A stretch of DNA of 37,951 nt, taken from contig JAJPZY010000030.1 of NCBI GenBank assembly GCA_021204085.1, positions 1-37,951 on the forward strand. The letters run 5' to 3'. This document shows positions 22,612 to 34,515 of the stretch, in pieces. The DNA comes from Clostridiales bacterium (GTDB lineage: Bacteria; Bacillota; Clostridia; Lachnospirales; Lachnospiraceae). Both the position numbers and the translations under genes were made by a program. The notes below the pieces were generated by a model. The model searched no databases. It had not been told where the DNA came from and saw nothing but the letters and a program-made list of their open reading frames with translations. Position 1 is the stretch's first letter, and every line of letters begins with the position of its first letter.

Positions 22612-23106
22612 ATGAAAGAAAATGAAATGGGTCTACTCCGCGGCGGACAGTTTCGATACCTGATGAACAAGCAGCTGAACGCTCTCTGCAAAAAGTACAG
22701 TCTGCGGCGGGCGGATATCGATGTAATATTTTTTCTGAAAAACAATACATCACAGAATACAGCAAGTGATATCCAGAGAAATCTTCATATTAATAAAGGA
22801 TACGTCTCACAGATTGTAAACGGTCTCTGCGAAAAAGGCTATCTGACCGCAACGCCGGACACACAGGATCGGCGGTACATACATTATGAAGTCACAGAAA
22901 AAACGGCAGAAATTACCGAAGAACACCAGCGAATCTGGGAAAATCTCGGCACACGGATTTTTGAAGGCATTTCGCCCGAAGACCGGGAGGTATTCGACAG
23001 AGTCATGGCCGCCGTCTGTGAAAACATTACAGCCATGTCAGGTGAGAAAAAACACACTGAAGCACCTAAAAAGGAGTTAGAAAAGGAGTTTATATGCTGC
23101 AGTTAA
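22612..23106 (+). CDS. MarR family transcriptional regulator
   Basis: A 164-aa winged helix-turn-helix protein. The DNA-binding part covers ~35-100: NTASDIQRNLHINKGYVSQI forms the recognition helix, and LTATPDTQDRRYIHYEVTEK is the wing with its DxRD-like DRR. Flanking helices would make the dimer. The start is ATG 22612 behind GGAGG; a GTG six bases upstream is rejected. The last codons overlap the start of the ABC gene by 13 bases, so the regulator and exporter are one unit. It probably releases its operator when a toxic ligand binds, switching on the exporter. Confidence 0.92.
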   Translation: MKENEMGLLRGGQFRYLMNKQLNALCKKYSLRRADIDVIFFLKNNTSQNTASDIQRNLHINKGYVSQIVNGLCEKGYLTATPDTQDRRYIHYEVTEKTAEITEEHQRIWENLGTRIFEGISPEDREVFDRVMAAVCENITAMSGEKKHTEAPKKELEKEFICCS

Positions 23107-26100
23107 AAAACATATCCAAACAATACGTCACCGGCGATCTGGTACAGACTGCCTTAGACGACGTCAGTCTGAACTTCCGTGACAATGAGTTCGTCGCGAT
23201 CTTAGGCCCCAGCGGATCCGGCAAGACGACGCTCTTAAATATCATCGGCGGTCTGGACCGTTACGATGACGGCGACCTGATCATCAACGGGATTTCCACA
23301 AAGAAATACTCGGATCGTGACTGGGATTCCTACCGCAACCACACCATCGGTTTTGTTTTTCAGAGCTATAACCTGATTCCGCACCAGACTGTCCTGTCCA
23401 ACGTGGAACTGGCACTCACGATCTCCGGCATCTCCAAGGCGGAGCGTCGGGAGCGCGCGAAAAAAGCGCTGGAGGAAGTAGGGCTCGGCGACCAGCTCCA
23501 CAAGCGTCCGAACCAGATGTCCGGCGGTCAGATGCAGCGTGTCGCCATCGCCCGCGCATTGATCAACAACCCGGATATCCTCCTGGCTGATGAGCCGACC
23601 GGTGCCCTGGATTCAGAAACCAGTGTTCAAGTCATGGACCTCTTAAAGGAAGTCGCCAAGAACCGGATGGTCATCATGGTAACGCACAACCCGGAGCTGG
23701 CCGAACAATACGCCACCCGAATCGTCCGACTGACCGACAGCCATATCATCGACGATACCGATCCTTTTCTCGTAAATGAGGCTGCACTGGAACCGCCCAC
23801 TCACAAAAACATGGGCCATTCCTCCATGTCACGTCTGACCGCCCTTGGCCTTTCCTTTAACAACCTCGGAACCAAAAGGGGCCGAACATTCCTCACAGCA
23901 TTTGCCGGTTCTATCGGCATCATCGGTATCGGACTGGTGCTGTCGGTCTCCGCCGGCGTCAACAACTACATTGATACTTTAGAGGAAGAGACCATGTCGG
24001 AGTATCCGATTCAGGTAACCAGTTCCGGCATCGACATCTCCTCCATGTTTTCTTCCTTCACCGCTTCTGCGGTTACAGACACGGATGAGGAGGAGGATGG
24101 CATTTCTGTGGTTGAAATGATTTCCTCCGTATTTTCCATGATGGATTCCAACGATCTGGCTTCTTTCAAAGAATATGTGGAAAGCGGGGAGAGTGATATC
24201 TACGAATACTCCAAAGCCATCGAATATATCTACGATGTAGAACCGCAGATTTACCTTCAGGATGGGGATACGATTCACCAGGTCAACCCGGAGTCTACGC
24301 TCTCCAGCGGAATGGGGTTAAGTTCCAGCCTTATGAGCATGATGTCCTCCTATATGAGCATTAATGTCTTTTTTGAAATGCCGGAGAATGAAGATCTGTA
24401 CAGGGATTCTTACGAAATCAAATCCGGACGCTGGCCGGAAAGCTATGATGAGTGCGTCCTGGTTCTCTCATCTGACGGGAGTATCAGTGACTATATGCTG
24501 TACAGCCTCGGCCTTCGGGATTACGATAAATACGAGGAAATGATCGAATCTGCCGCTAACGGCGAAAGCATAACCACGGTAGAGTATCTGGATACCTATG
24601 ACTACGATGAAGTCATCGGCACGACCTACAAACTTGTCAGTGCAGCGGATTATTATGAATATGACAGCGAATATGAAGTCTGGACAGACAAAACGGATAA
24701 TGAAGATTATATGCGCCAATTAGTAGAAAACGGCGAAGACATTACCATTGTCGGCGTTGTTCAGCCGTTGGAAGACGCAACAGCGGCAGCGTTGTCTGAG
24801 GGAATCAATTACACACCGGAACTAATTGAATATGTGGCTGAGCTTGCCGCTGACAGTGAGATTGTAAAAGACCAGCTTGCCAACCCGGATGTCAATATAT
24901 TTATCGGAGAAAAGTTTGGTGATGATGCCGAGTTTGATCTGGAATCTATCTTTTCTATCGATGATGAGTCCCTGAACGACCTCTTTGATACCGATGCCCT
25001 CTCCGATGCCCTCTCCGGATCCACAGATCTCTCGTCTTCCTTAGACTTAAGCTCTATGGATCTCTCCAGTCTCCTTGACACCGACAGCATGAGTCTGGAT
25101 CTGTCTGACCTCGATCTCGACATGGATATGTCTGATCTGGATCTCTCCTCGCTGTTGGCCGGCGTCAGTGTAAGTGATGTGTTCAATGCTTCCTCGGAGG
25201 ATGTCACAGCTCTGGCGAACGATCTGCTGGCAGGATATGAGTCCTATGCGGCAGCAAATTCTGCCGCCTCCTTCACTGATCTGTCCGACGACTTCAGTAC
25301 TTACTTAAACAGCAGCGAAGCGCAGACCATCCTCTCTTCCGCGATGAATGAGATTATACAGAGTTCAATCAGCGATTCCATCTCCAATCAGGACGTCTCA
25401 GGCCTGTTGGAACAGCTGACAGCGTCCGAAGACCCCAACGCGGCTCTAACCGAATGGCTTAGCGGCACGCTCAGCAATGTCACGGTGAGCTCTGACCAGC
25501 TGACTTCCATTACCACCCAGCTGGTTGCGGGGTATTCCTCCTATGCCGCCTCCAACAATATAGCCTCTGCCCAGAGCGTCAGCGACTCCTTTGCGGATTA
25601 TCTTGCTACGGATGAGGCCACCCAGACGCTCTCCGCCGGAATCATGGGCATGCTGGACACCGACGCCTTAGAACAGATCATCGGGACGGCTCTGCAGAGT
25701 TATATGGCATCCTATATGGGAGAAATGTCATCTGCACTCAGCGATTCCATCTCCTCCCAGATGTCGACCGCAATGAGCCAGATGACGACCGAACTGACCA
25801 ATGCCATCTCCTCTTCTATGGAAGATATGATGAGTGACATTTCCGATGAACTGCTGGATTCTATGGATTTTGACGCGGAGTCCATTATGGAATCTCTCTC
25901 CGCCAACATAGACGCCGATTCCCTGTTGGAGCTCATGACTTCCATGAGCGCCGCCTCCAGCGCAAGCTATGAGGACAATCTGGCAAGTCTGGGTTATGTA
26001 GACTATAATAGTCCCACTGAAATCGATATCTATCCGAAAGATTTCGAGAGCAAGGATGAGGTTGTCGCTATCATTGATGACTACAATTCACAAATGCAGG

Positions 26101-26588
26101 ATGCAGGAGAGGAAGAAAAACAGATTACTTATACTGATCTGGTCGGCACCATGATGTCCACGGTAACAACGATCATCAATCTGGTATCCTACGTGCTGAT
26201 CGCATTCATATCGGTTTCACTGATCGTATCCTCCATCATGATCGGCATCATCACCTATATCTCCGTACTGGAGCGCACCAGAGAAATCGGTATCCTGAGG
26301 GCTATCGGCGCATCAAAGCGGAACGTTGCATCGATCTTCAACTCGGAGACCTTCATCGTGGGCCTGTGTTCTGGGCTGCTTGGCGTAGGTGTTGCCTTAC
26401 TTCTCCTCTTCCCAATCAATATGGTCGTTCACAACTTTGTTCAGGATGACAGCGTGCGGGCTTACCTGCCGACACTCTACTGTGTCCTTCTGGTTGTCTT
26501 AAGCGTGGTACTGACATTAATCGGCGGGCTGATCCCGTCACGGAAGGCATCAAAAATGGATCCGGTGACGGCACTGCGGTCAGAGTAA
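23094..26588 (+). CDS. giant MacB-type ABC transporter (ATPase-permease fusion) with large acidic extracellular region
   Basis: 1164 aa. The ATPase (1-~235) has Walker A GPSGSGKTT, signature MSGGQMQRVAIARAL and Walker B ILLADEPTGALD, all of the MacB/LolD class. A first membrane helix lies at ~263-290. Then come ~730 residues outside, very rich in Ser, Asp and Leu, with low-complexity DLSS/DLDL runs near residue 645-690. A repeat of ~45 residues starts at ~708 and ~806 (AGYESYAAANSAAS and AGYSSYAASNNIAS), and Ser/Met-rich helical segments follow. The C-terminus is an FtsX permease with three helices, including LERTREIGILRAIGASKRNV. ATP use in this class drives conformational work across the membrane rather than direct transport. 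The start is ATG 23094 behind AAGGAG. Confidence 0.9.
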   Translation: MLQLKNISKQYVTGDLVQTALDDVSLNFRDNEFVAILGPSGSGKTTLLNIIGGLDRYDDGDLIINGISTKKYSDRDWDSYRNHTIGFVFQSYNLIPHQTVLSNVELALTISGISKAERRERAKKALEEVGLGDQLHKRPNQMSGGQMQRVAIARALINNPDILLADEPTGALDSETSVQVMDLLKEVAKNRMVIMVTHNPELAEQYATRIVRLTDSHIIDDTDPFLVNEAALEPPTHKNMGHSSMSRLTALGLSFNNLGTKRGRTFLTAFAGSIGIIGIGLVLSVSAGVNNYIDTLEEETMSEYPIQVTSSGIDISSMFSSFTASAVTDTDEEEDGISVVEMISSVFSMMDSNDLASFKEYVESGESDIYEYSKAIEYIYDVEPQIYLQDGDTIHQVNPESTLSSGMGLSSSLMSMMSSYMSINVFFEMPENEDLYRDSYEIKSGRWPESYDECVLVLSSDGSISDYMLYSLGLRDYDKYEEMIESAANGESITTVEYLDTYDYDEVIGTTYKLVSAADYYEYDSEYEVWTDKTDNEDYMRQLVENGEDITIVGVVQPLEDATAAALSEGINYTPELIEYVAELAADSEIVKDQLANPDVNIFIGEKFGDDAEFDLESIFSIDDESLNDLFDTDALSDALSGSTDLSSSLDLSSMDLSSLLDTDSMSLDLSDLDLDMDMSDLDLSSLLAGVSVSDVFNASSEDVTALANDLLAGYESYAAANSAASFTDLSDDFSTYLNSSEAQTILSSAMNEIIQSSISDSISNQDVSGLLEQLTASEDPNAALTEWLSGTLSNVTVSSDQLTSITTQLVAGYSSYAASNNIASAQSVSDSFADYLATDEATQTLSAGIMGMLDTDALEQIIGTALQSYMASYMGEMSSALSDSISSQMSTAMSQMTTELTNAISSSMEDMMSDISDELLDSMDFDAESIMESLSANIDADSLLELMTSMSAASSASYEDNLASLGYVDYNSPTEIDIYPKDFESKDEVVAIIDDYNSQMQDAGEEEKQITYTDLVGTMMSTVTTIINLVSYVLIAFISVSLIVSSIMIGIITYISVLERTREIGILRAIGASKRNVASIFNSETFIVGLCSGLLGVGVALLLLFPINMVVHNFVQDDSVRAYLPTLYCVLLVVLSVVLTLIGGLIPSRKASKMDPVTALRSE

Positions 26589-26700
26589 GCACCGCGGTGA
26601 TCCATACAACTGCAGAAGAGTACAGGTACTGTATTTCAAATTTCGTAAACCATAAACTGTGCAGCTGTTACATTTTTAAGCAGCCTTCAGAACCGGAAAA

Positions 26701-26730
26701 GGGAAGCCGATCATGGCTTCCCTTTCTTAC
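26701..26730 (+). terminator. terminator of the MarR-exporter operon
   Basis: Perfect stem GGGAAGCC (26701-26708) with GGCTTCCC (26715-26722) and a 6-base loop, followed by a T-rich but interrupted tail. Confidence 0.7.
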
Positions 26731-26737
26731 TTAATTT

Positions 26738-26878
26738 GTAATTATTCAGAACCAGGCAAATTTGTAGAAAAACAGTGTCGAATGCTTGCATTCGCAAACT
26801 GGTTTTTATACAAATTTATCTGGCGAGAACGCGACAGCGAGGAAATGCATAGCATTTTCGAGCCTGGTTCTAAATATT
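26738..26878. repeat. ~140-base structured palindromic repeat, right of exporter
   Basis: Outer arms AGAACCAGGC (26748-26757) and GCCTGGTTCT (26862-26871). Inside, AAATTTGTA-AAAAAC-AGT pairs with its near-perfect complement ending ATACAAATTT (~26758-26818), capped by CGAATGC-TT-GCATTCG. It has no coding capacity and looks like a dispersed REP/MITE-like element. The short copy at 22427 shares its end sequence. Confidence 0.75.
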
Positions 26879-26895
26879 TACCTTAATTTCATATG

Positions 26896-27513
26896 CTACT
26901 GTCTTTCCTTCTCTGCAGTTCCCGCAAACGCGTGGATAATCTTCGCCGTCATTCCCCAGATCGTATACTTCCCGTACTGATAAAACAGAATCTCCTCCCG
27001 CCGTTCCCTCCAGCCATACGCACGGCCGCCGTGGATACGTTCAAAGGGGAATCCTTCCTCCGGGATCACCTTCATTACCGTATGGTAAACCTCCGGTTCG
27101 TTTTCCAGAAAAAAGTCCAGCGGCACACGAAAAACCTCCGCCACCTCATCTGTACTGTATATTCCATCATAATCTTTCAGATACACGGCATACGGGTAAA
27201 CATAAAGGCGGCCGGTACCGCCGCCAAACAGATCCATGAGTCCCAGCACCTCTATCTGCTCCGAACTCACGAGCAGCTCCTCCTGCATCTCCCGGAGAGC
27301 CGCTTCCCGTGTCGTCTCCCCTGATTCGACCGAATCGCCCGGCAGGCAGATATCCCCCGGTTGGCTGTCAATCTCCGCCGACCGCACCTCAAAGAGGATG
27401 TCATACCCGCTCTCCGTCTCTATGAGAGGGATACAGACTGCCGCTTTTTTGCTCTCCGGCAACCCGATGACGGTAGGCTGATGCTGTCTTAAAAACTTCA
27501 GGTCTTTTCTCAT
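26896..27513 (-). CDS. Nudix hydrolase, CoA pyrophosphatase-like (NudL type)
   Basis: 205 aa. The CoA-binding block LFEVRSAEIDSQPGDICLPG precedes the Nudix box, as in NudL/YeaB-type enzymes that split CoA into phosphopantetheine and 3',5'-ADP. The box carries E66, R74, E75, E78 and E79 at the right spacing, so metal-binding glutamates are intact. Its opening glycine is replaced by D60 (family PGG, here PGD). The C-terminal part with RIHGGRAYGWR and YGKYTIWGMTAKII also fits CoA pyrophosphatases. The start is ATG 27513 behind AGGA. It lies 82 bases after the ABC permease and may share its message. Confidence 0.85.
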   Translation of the reverse strand: MRKDLKFLRQHQPTVIGLPESKKAAVCIPLIETESGYDILFEVRSAEIDSQPGDICLPGDSVESGETTREAALREMQEELLVSSEQIEVLGLMDLFGGGTGRLYVYPYAVYLKDYDGIYSTDEVAEVFRVPLDFFLENEPEVYHTVMKVIPEEGFPFERIHGGRAYGWRERREEILFYQYGKYTIWGMTAKIIHAFAGTAEKERQ

Positions 27514-27595
27514 ATATCCTGCCCTATTCTGTTACTATTCACAGTCCTCTCAAGTTACTCAAAACACGCGCTTTCACTTATATTCCCGCTAAGGC

Positions 27596-28393
27596 TCACC
27601 GGTTCCTCCCGTAAAAATATGTTGCGAAAAAGATCACGGATGCGATAATCACGATCATCGGCCCCGTCGCCATATCCGTGTAGTAAGAGATTACCAGTCC
27701 CAGTATTCCCGAAAACATGGAAAAAATCACAGAAAACAGATGATATTCCCGAACATTCTCCGATATATTTCTGGAAGACGCCGCCGGAAGGATCAGCAAT
27801 GCATTGATCAGCAGAATTCCAACCCACTTGATTGACAGCATCACAACCAGCGCAACAAAAACCGAAAATAAGTTTTCAATCCGGACAATCTTAAACTGCC
27901 GGCTCTTCGCCAGCGTACGGTTCAAACTGATTGCCTGCAGCCGGTTATAGCAAAATACCCAGAAGATGAGCGTTGCCGCAAAAATCAGGATCAGATAAAA
28001 AATCTCCCGCTTTGTAATGCTCAGCACATCTCCCAAAAGCAAACTGGAATATTTGCTGAAATTCCCGCCTCTTGACAAAATCGCCAGTCCGACGGCAATA
28101 CAACAGGAAGAAAAAACAGAAATAACCGTGTCCATGGACGCGGTGTTTCTGCTCATGATCCAGTTTAAGAGGAGTGCAAAAGCAATACCGAAAAGCACCA
28201 TCGACAGGCTTGTATCTGCAATTCCGCAGATCACGCCCACAGCGATGCCCGTCAGCGCCGAATGCCCGAGAGCATCCGAGAAAAAAGCCATCTTGTTATT
28301 TACGATCATCGTCCCCAATATACCGAACAGCGGCGTAATGATAAGGATAGCGATGAACGCATATTTCATAAAATCATATTGAAAAAATACCAT
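27596..28393 (-). CDS. ABC-3 family metal (Zn/Mn) transporter permease, orphan
   Basis: 265 aa with about eight membrane helices. MAFFSDALGHSALTGIAVG is the conserved cytoplasmic coupling loop of ZnuB/MntB-type permeases, and LLINALLILPAASSRNISEN the second family block. Length normal. Such permeases need an ATPase and a metal-binding lipoprotein, but neither is in the window; the upstream gene is a TSUP permease. The start is ATG 28393 with a weak ribosome binding site, twelve bases after the previous stop. Either the partners are encoded elsewhere, or the operon was rearranged. Confidence 0.88.
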   Translation of the reverse strand: MVFFQYDFMKYAFIAILIITPLFGILGTMIVNNKMAFFSDALGHSALTGIAVGVICGIADTSLSMVLFGIAFALLLNWIMSRNTASMDTVISVFSSCCIAVGLAILSRGGNFSKYSSLLLGDVLSITKREIFYLILIFAATLIFWVFCYNRLQAISLNRTLAKSRQFKIVRIENLFSVFVALVVMLSIKWVGILLINALLILPAASSRNISENVREYHLFSVIFSMFSGILGLVISYYTDMATGPMIVIIASVIFFATYFYGRNR

Positions 28394-28405
28394 ATCTTTT
28401 ACTAA

Positions 28406-29185
28406 CTATGTCAGATAATTCGTCTGAATTACAATCACCGCGATTAATAACAGTATCATACCCGTGACACGATGCATCGCCTCATCCGGTATTTTATTTG
28501 CCAGTTTCGCGGAATACTGCGCAAATATAAATGTCAGTATAATGCACAGAACCAACGCCAGTATATTCTGCGGCGCCTCTATGACAAAATGCGTCGCCGC
28601 GCCGGTAAAAGCAGTGAATGTCATAATAAACACACTGGTCCCGACCGCAGTCTTCAGCTCATATCCCATAACGATCGTCAGGACGAAAAGCATCATCATG
28701 CCGCCGCCCGCGCCCAGGAACCCGCAGATAAAACCGACAATTCCTCCCGCAGCCATAATCTGAAGGTTTTTCTTCTGATCCGGAATCAGTTCCTGCAGCT
28801 TTGTCGGCTTATTATTCGGCTTAATCAAAAACTGAATTCCCAGAAACAGCGTCATACAGATGGAGATAATACTCATCGTACCGTTCTCCACCGTACTGGA
28901 GACCTTGCTCCCGATAATTGTAAAGTCGAGGACAAAAATAATCATGAGAGCCGCGTCTTTTATATTAATATTCTTATTCTTTGAATATGTATACGCGGAT
29001 ACGCCGCTGGCCAGCACGTCGCTGGCAAGCGCAATCCCCACCGCCTCATACGCCGGCATTCCGACAAAAGTGGCCAGCATCGGCGTAATCACTGTCGCCG
29101 CACTCATTCCCGCAAAGCCGGTTCCGATACCGGCGCCTGCGCTTGCAATGACGCAGACCAATATAGTTTTTAAAATCGCATTCAT
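28406..29185 (-). CDS. TSUP (TauE/SafE) family permease
   Basis: 259 aa with seven to eight membrane helices in two repeats. The first opens GAGIGTGFAGMSAATVITPM, the second GGIVGFICGFLGAGGGMMMLF; the glycine-rich turns match TauE/SafE proteins that move sulfite, sulfonates or other organic anions. Substrate unknown. It starts twelve bases after the atpC stop and ends twelve bases before the metal permease, so it appears to ride on the ATPase message. Confidence 0.9.
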   Translation of the reverse strand: MNAILKTILVCVIASAGAGIGTGFAGMSAATVITPMLATFVGMPAYEAVGIALASDVLASGVSAYTYSKNKNINIKDAALMIIFVLDFTIIGSKVSSTVENGTMSIISICMTLFLGIQFLIKPNNKPTKLQELIPDQKKNLQIMAAGGIVGFICGFLGAGGGMMMLFVLTIVMGYELKTAVGTSVFIMTFTAFTGAATHFVIEAPQNILALVLCIILTFIFAQYSAKLANKIPDEAMHRVTGMILLLIAVIVIQTNYLT

Positions 29186-29197
29186 ACTGCTTACCCG

Positions 29198-31958
<2,761 letters not shown>

Positions 31959-32053
31959 TTTCCGTCACTTCCTTCTGTCTGTCATAGCTCTGGACGTTAA
32001 AAGCCAGAACTTATCTTTTTTAACGAAATGACTCCTCTGTAAGAAAACCGGAA

Positions 32054-33643
32054 TCACGCATCCTTCTCCCGGGGCTGACTTTTATATTCCTTCGTGAGCC
32101 GCAAAATCTCCGCCCGATCCTCCTCTGAGATTATACCGGTCCGGTCAATCCCGCTGCAGATATGCGGCGCATTTTCCTGTACATAGGCAATCAGGCCATA
32201 TTTAAATGCGTCCATCTGAGCCAGGGGAATCTCCTGCATCTGATGGTCAAGCGCAGCTACCAGCGTAATCACCTGTTCATGCTGCTTCATGGGGTGATAC
32301 TGCTTCTGTCTCAGCAGGCGCATCAACCCCTGTCCATATGTCAGCTGCCGCTTTGTCACCTCATCCAGATCACTGGAAAACTGTGTAAATACTTCAATCT
32401 CGCGATATTGCGCCAGATCAAGACGGATGGTTCCTGCCGACTTCTTCATCGCCTTTGTCTGCGCATCACCGCCCACACGGGAAACGGAAAGACCGACATT
32501 CACCGCCGGGCGCTGCCCGGAAAAGAAGAGTCCGCTTTCCAGGAAAATCTGTCCGTCCGTGATGGAAATAATATTCGTCGGAATGTATGCGGAGACATCT
32601 CCCGCCTGCGTCTCTACAATCGGCAATGCCGTCATACTGCCGCCGCCTCTCTCATCCGAGAGATGTGCCGAACGCTCCAGCAATCTGGAGTGCAGGTAAA
32701 ATACATCGCCGGGAAACGCCTCACGTCCCGGAGAACGCTCCAGCAGCAGTGAGATCTCCCGGTAAGCAACGGCATGCTTTGACAGGTCGTCGTAAACAAT
32801 CAGGACATCCTTTCCCTGATTCATAAAATACTCTCCAAGCGCGGTTCCCGCATAGGGAGCGATATACTGCAGCGGAGCCGTATCGCTGGCTGTCGTACAC
32901 ACCACGATCGAATATCCAAGCGCATCCCGCTTCCGCAGCGTCTCCACAAGCTGTGCAACCGAGCTCGCTTTCTGGCCAATCGCCACATAAATGCAGATGA
33001 CGTCTTTTCCCTTTTGATTTAATATCGTATCCAACGCAATGGCCGTCTTTCCGGTCTGCCGGTCGCCGATGATCAACTCACGCTGTCCTCTGCCGATGGG
33101 GAACATGGAGTCAATCGTCAGAAGTCCGGTCTCCATCGGACGGTTTACCGGCTGACGGTCGATAATTCCCGGAGCCGCCGCCTCAATCGGACGATACTCC
33201 TGACTCAGGATCGGTCCTTTGCCATCAATCGGCGTGCCGAGTGCATCCACCACTCTGCCCAGGAAGTCTTCTCCCACCGGAATGCCCGCCGTTTTCTTCG
33301 TACGTCGAACCGGGCTTCCCGCCATGATATCCTGATCATCACCGAAAAGGATGCAGCCGATGGCATCCTGCTTCAAATCCTGTACCATGCCGCGGATACC
33401 GGAAGAGAACATCAAAATCTCACCGTATTCGGCATACTCCAGCCCGCTCACCGTGGCGATCCCGTCGCCGACCGTAAGGACTTCACCGATGCTCTCCTCG
33501 ACGGGATCCGGCGTCCATGTCCGCACCGTCTCGCGCATCAGCGGAATCAGATCCTGCGCGCTGTCAAAAGCAGTCTTCTTCCACTCTTCCTTCAGCTGTT
33601 CCAGATAATACTCCGCACGGTCGAGCACTCGTTTATCCTTCAT
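32054..33643 (-). CDS. atpA: F1Fo ATPase alpha subunit with divergent, extended N-terminus
   Basis: A 529-aa non-catalytic nucleotide-binding subunit. Walker [14 protein letters not shown] and the arginine-finger region [13 protein letters not shown] are intact. The N-terminal ~50 residues are unusual: [20 protein letters not shown] looks helical and differs from the short delta-binding helix of ordinary alpha. It places [11 protein letters not shown] at ~58 instead of ~35. The start is ATG 33643 (AGGAG upstream), overlapping the atpF stop by 11 bases. No delta gene lies between atpF and atpA, where it normally sits. Confidence 0.95.
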   Translation of the reverse strand: MKDKRVLDRAEYYLEQLKEEWKKTAFDSAQDLIPLMRETVRTWTPDPVEESIGEVLTVGDGIATVSGLEYAEYGEILMFSSGIRGMVQDLKQDAIGCILFGDDQDIMAGSPVRRTKKTAGIPVGEDFLGRVVDALGTPIDGKGPILSQEYRPIEAAAPGIIDRQPVNRPMETGLLTIDSMFPIGRGQRELIIGDRQTGKTAIALDTILNQKGKDVICIYVAIGQKASSVAQLVETLRKRDALGYSIVVCTTASDTAPLQYIAPYAGTALGEYFMNQGKDVLIVYDDLSKHAVAYREISLLLERSPGREAFPGDVFYLHSRLLERSAHLSDERGGGSMTALPIVETQAGDVSAYIPTNIISITDGQIFLESGLFFSGQRPAVNVGLSVSRVGGDAQTKAMKKSAGTIRLDLAQYREIEVFTQFSSDLDEVTKRQLTYGQGLMRLLRQKQYHPMKQHEQVITLVAALDHQMQEIPLAQMDAFKYGLIAYVQENAPHICSGIDRTGIISEEDRAEILRLTKEYKSQPREKDA

Positions 33644-34097
33644 CGCTTTCACTCTCCTCTGCCATTTCCAGAGACTGACGGATCATCTTTCCTGCCAGTT
33701 CCGCAGCCATATCCACAATCTCCTGCCGTGCGGAGGAAACCATCTTCTGTCTCTCCAAATCCGCATTGTCATGAGCTTCCGTAAGGATTCTGTCCGCCTC
33801 CTGCCGTGCTGCTTCAATCTGACGCGAGGTCTGCTCCTCCGTTTTGGCAGCCGCCTGTAATTTTTTCTCCCGGATCTCCTCATCCGCGCCTGCCATCTGT
33901 GCGGCATAGGAAGCTTTTATCTCCTCTGCCTGCGACAGATTTTCCTTTGCAGCCGCGTCCATCTGACTGTAATACTCTTCCCGCTTATCCATAAATTTTT
34001 TTACCGGTTTATACAGCAGGAAATACAGGCCCGCAAGGAGAATCGCGAAATTAAACAGATGCAAAAGGATCTGTTGAATATCTATGTTCAAAGGCAT
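33633..34097 (-). CDS. atpF: F1Fo ATPase b subunit
   Basis: 154 aa. One N-terminal membrane helix ([19 protein letters not shown]), the family [14 protein letters not shown], then a long charged coiled coil that forms the stator stalk, ending acidic (EESESDEG). Its length is ordinary, so it is not a b-delta fusion. The start is ATG 34097 behind GGAGGTCTGAAAG. In most F-type enzymes its C-terminus binds delta, for which no gene is seen. Confidence 0.93.
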   Translation of the reverse strand: MPLNIDIQQILLHLFNFAILLAGLYFLLYKPVKKFMDKREEYYSQMDAAAKENLSQAEEIKASYAAQMAGADEEIREKKLQAAAKTEEQTSRQIEAARQEADRILTEAHDNADLERQKMVSSARQEIVDMAAELAGKMIRQSLEMAEESESDEG

Positions 34098-34112
34098 CTT
34101 TCAGACCTCCCC

Positions 34113-34499
34113 TTACAGGACAAATATAACCAGAATTGCAACAATCAGCGCATAAATAATCGCCGTCTCCACAAAAACCAGCCCCAGCATCAGGTTCGTC
34201 TGAATCTTTCCGGAGGCTTCCGGCTGGCGGGAAATCCCTTCCACGGACTTCGCAATTGCGATACCCATACCAATCGCGCCGCCAGCGGATGCCAGACCGA
34301 TCGCAATTGCCGCAGCCACCGCTTTACTGCCCGCCTCACTGGCTTCAGCCATCGCCGCAGAATCCTCAGTTTCAACCTCCGTCGTAACAGCCGTCGTTTC
34401 CGAACTGTCCGCCGTGGATGCAAATGCCACCAGTGAGAATGCCATGAACATCATCACCATCGTGAGAATCAGAATTGCTTTTTTTAATGCTTTCTTCAT
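34113..34499 (-). CDS. atpE: F1Fo ATPase c subunit with N-terminal leader
   Basis: 128 aa against a usual 75-90. Residues 1-28 look like a signal peptide (MKKALKKAIL, hydrophobic core, AFA). Residues 29-57 are a Thr/Glu/Ser-rich spacer, and the c hairpin starts at ~58. The polar loop RQPEASG is normal, and E111 is the ion-binding carboxylate. Against the Na+ binding set of Ilyobacter tartaricus c (Q32, E65, S66, T67, Y70), this protein has M78, E111, T112, A113 and Y116, so only part of the Na+ signature is kept. The start is ATG 34499 behind GGAGGAAAAGATA. Confidence 0.94.
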   Translation of the reverse strand: MKKALKKAILILTMVMMFMAFSLVAFASTADSSETTAVTTEVETEDSAAMAEASEAGSKAVAAAIAIGLASAGGAIGMGIAIAKSVEGISRQPEASGKIQTNLMLGLVFVETAIIYALIVAILVIFVL

Positions 34500-34515
34500 T
34501 ATCTTTTCCTCCCTT

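Noticed and set aside
26589-26895. Small gene inside the repeat region after the exporter
   Set aside because: The open frame there is made of the palindromic repeat itself and has no ribosome binding site.
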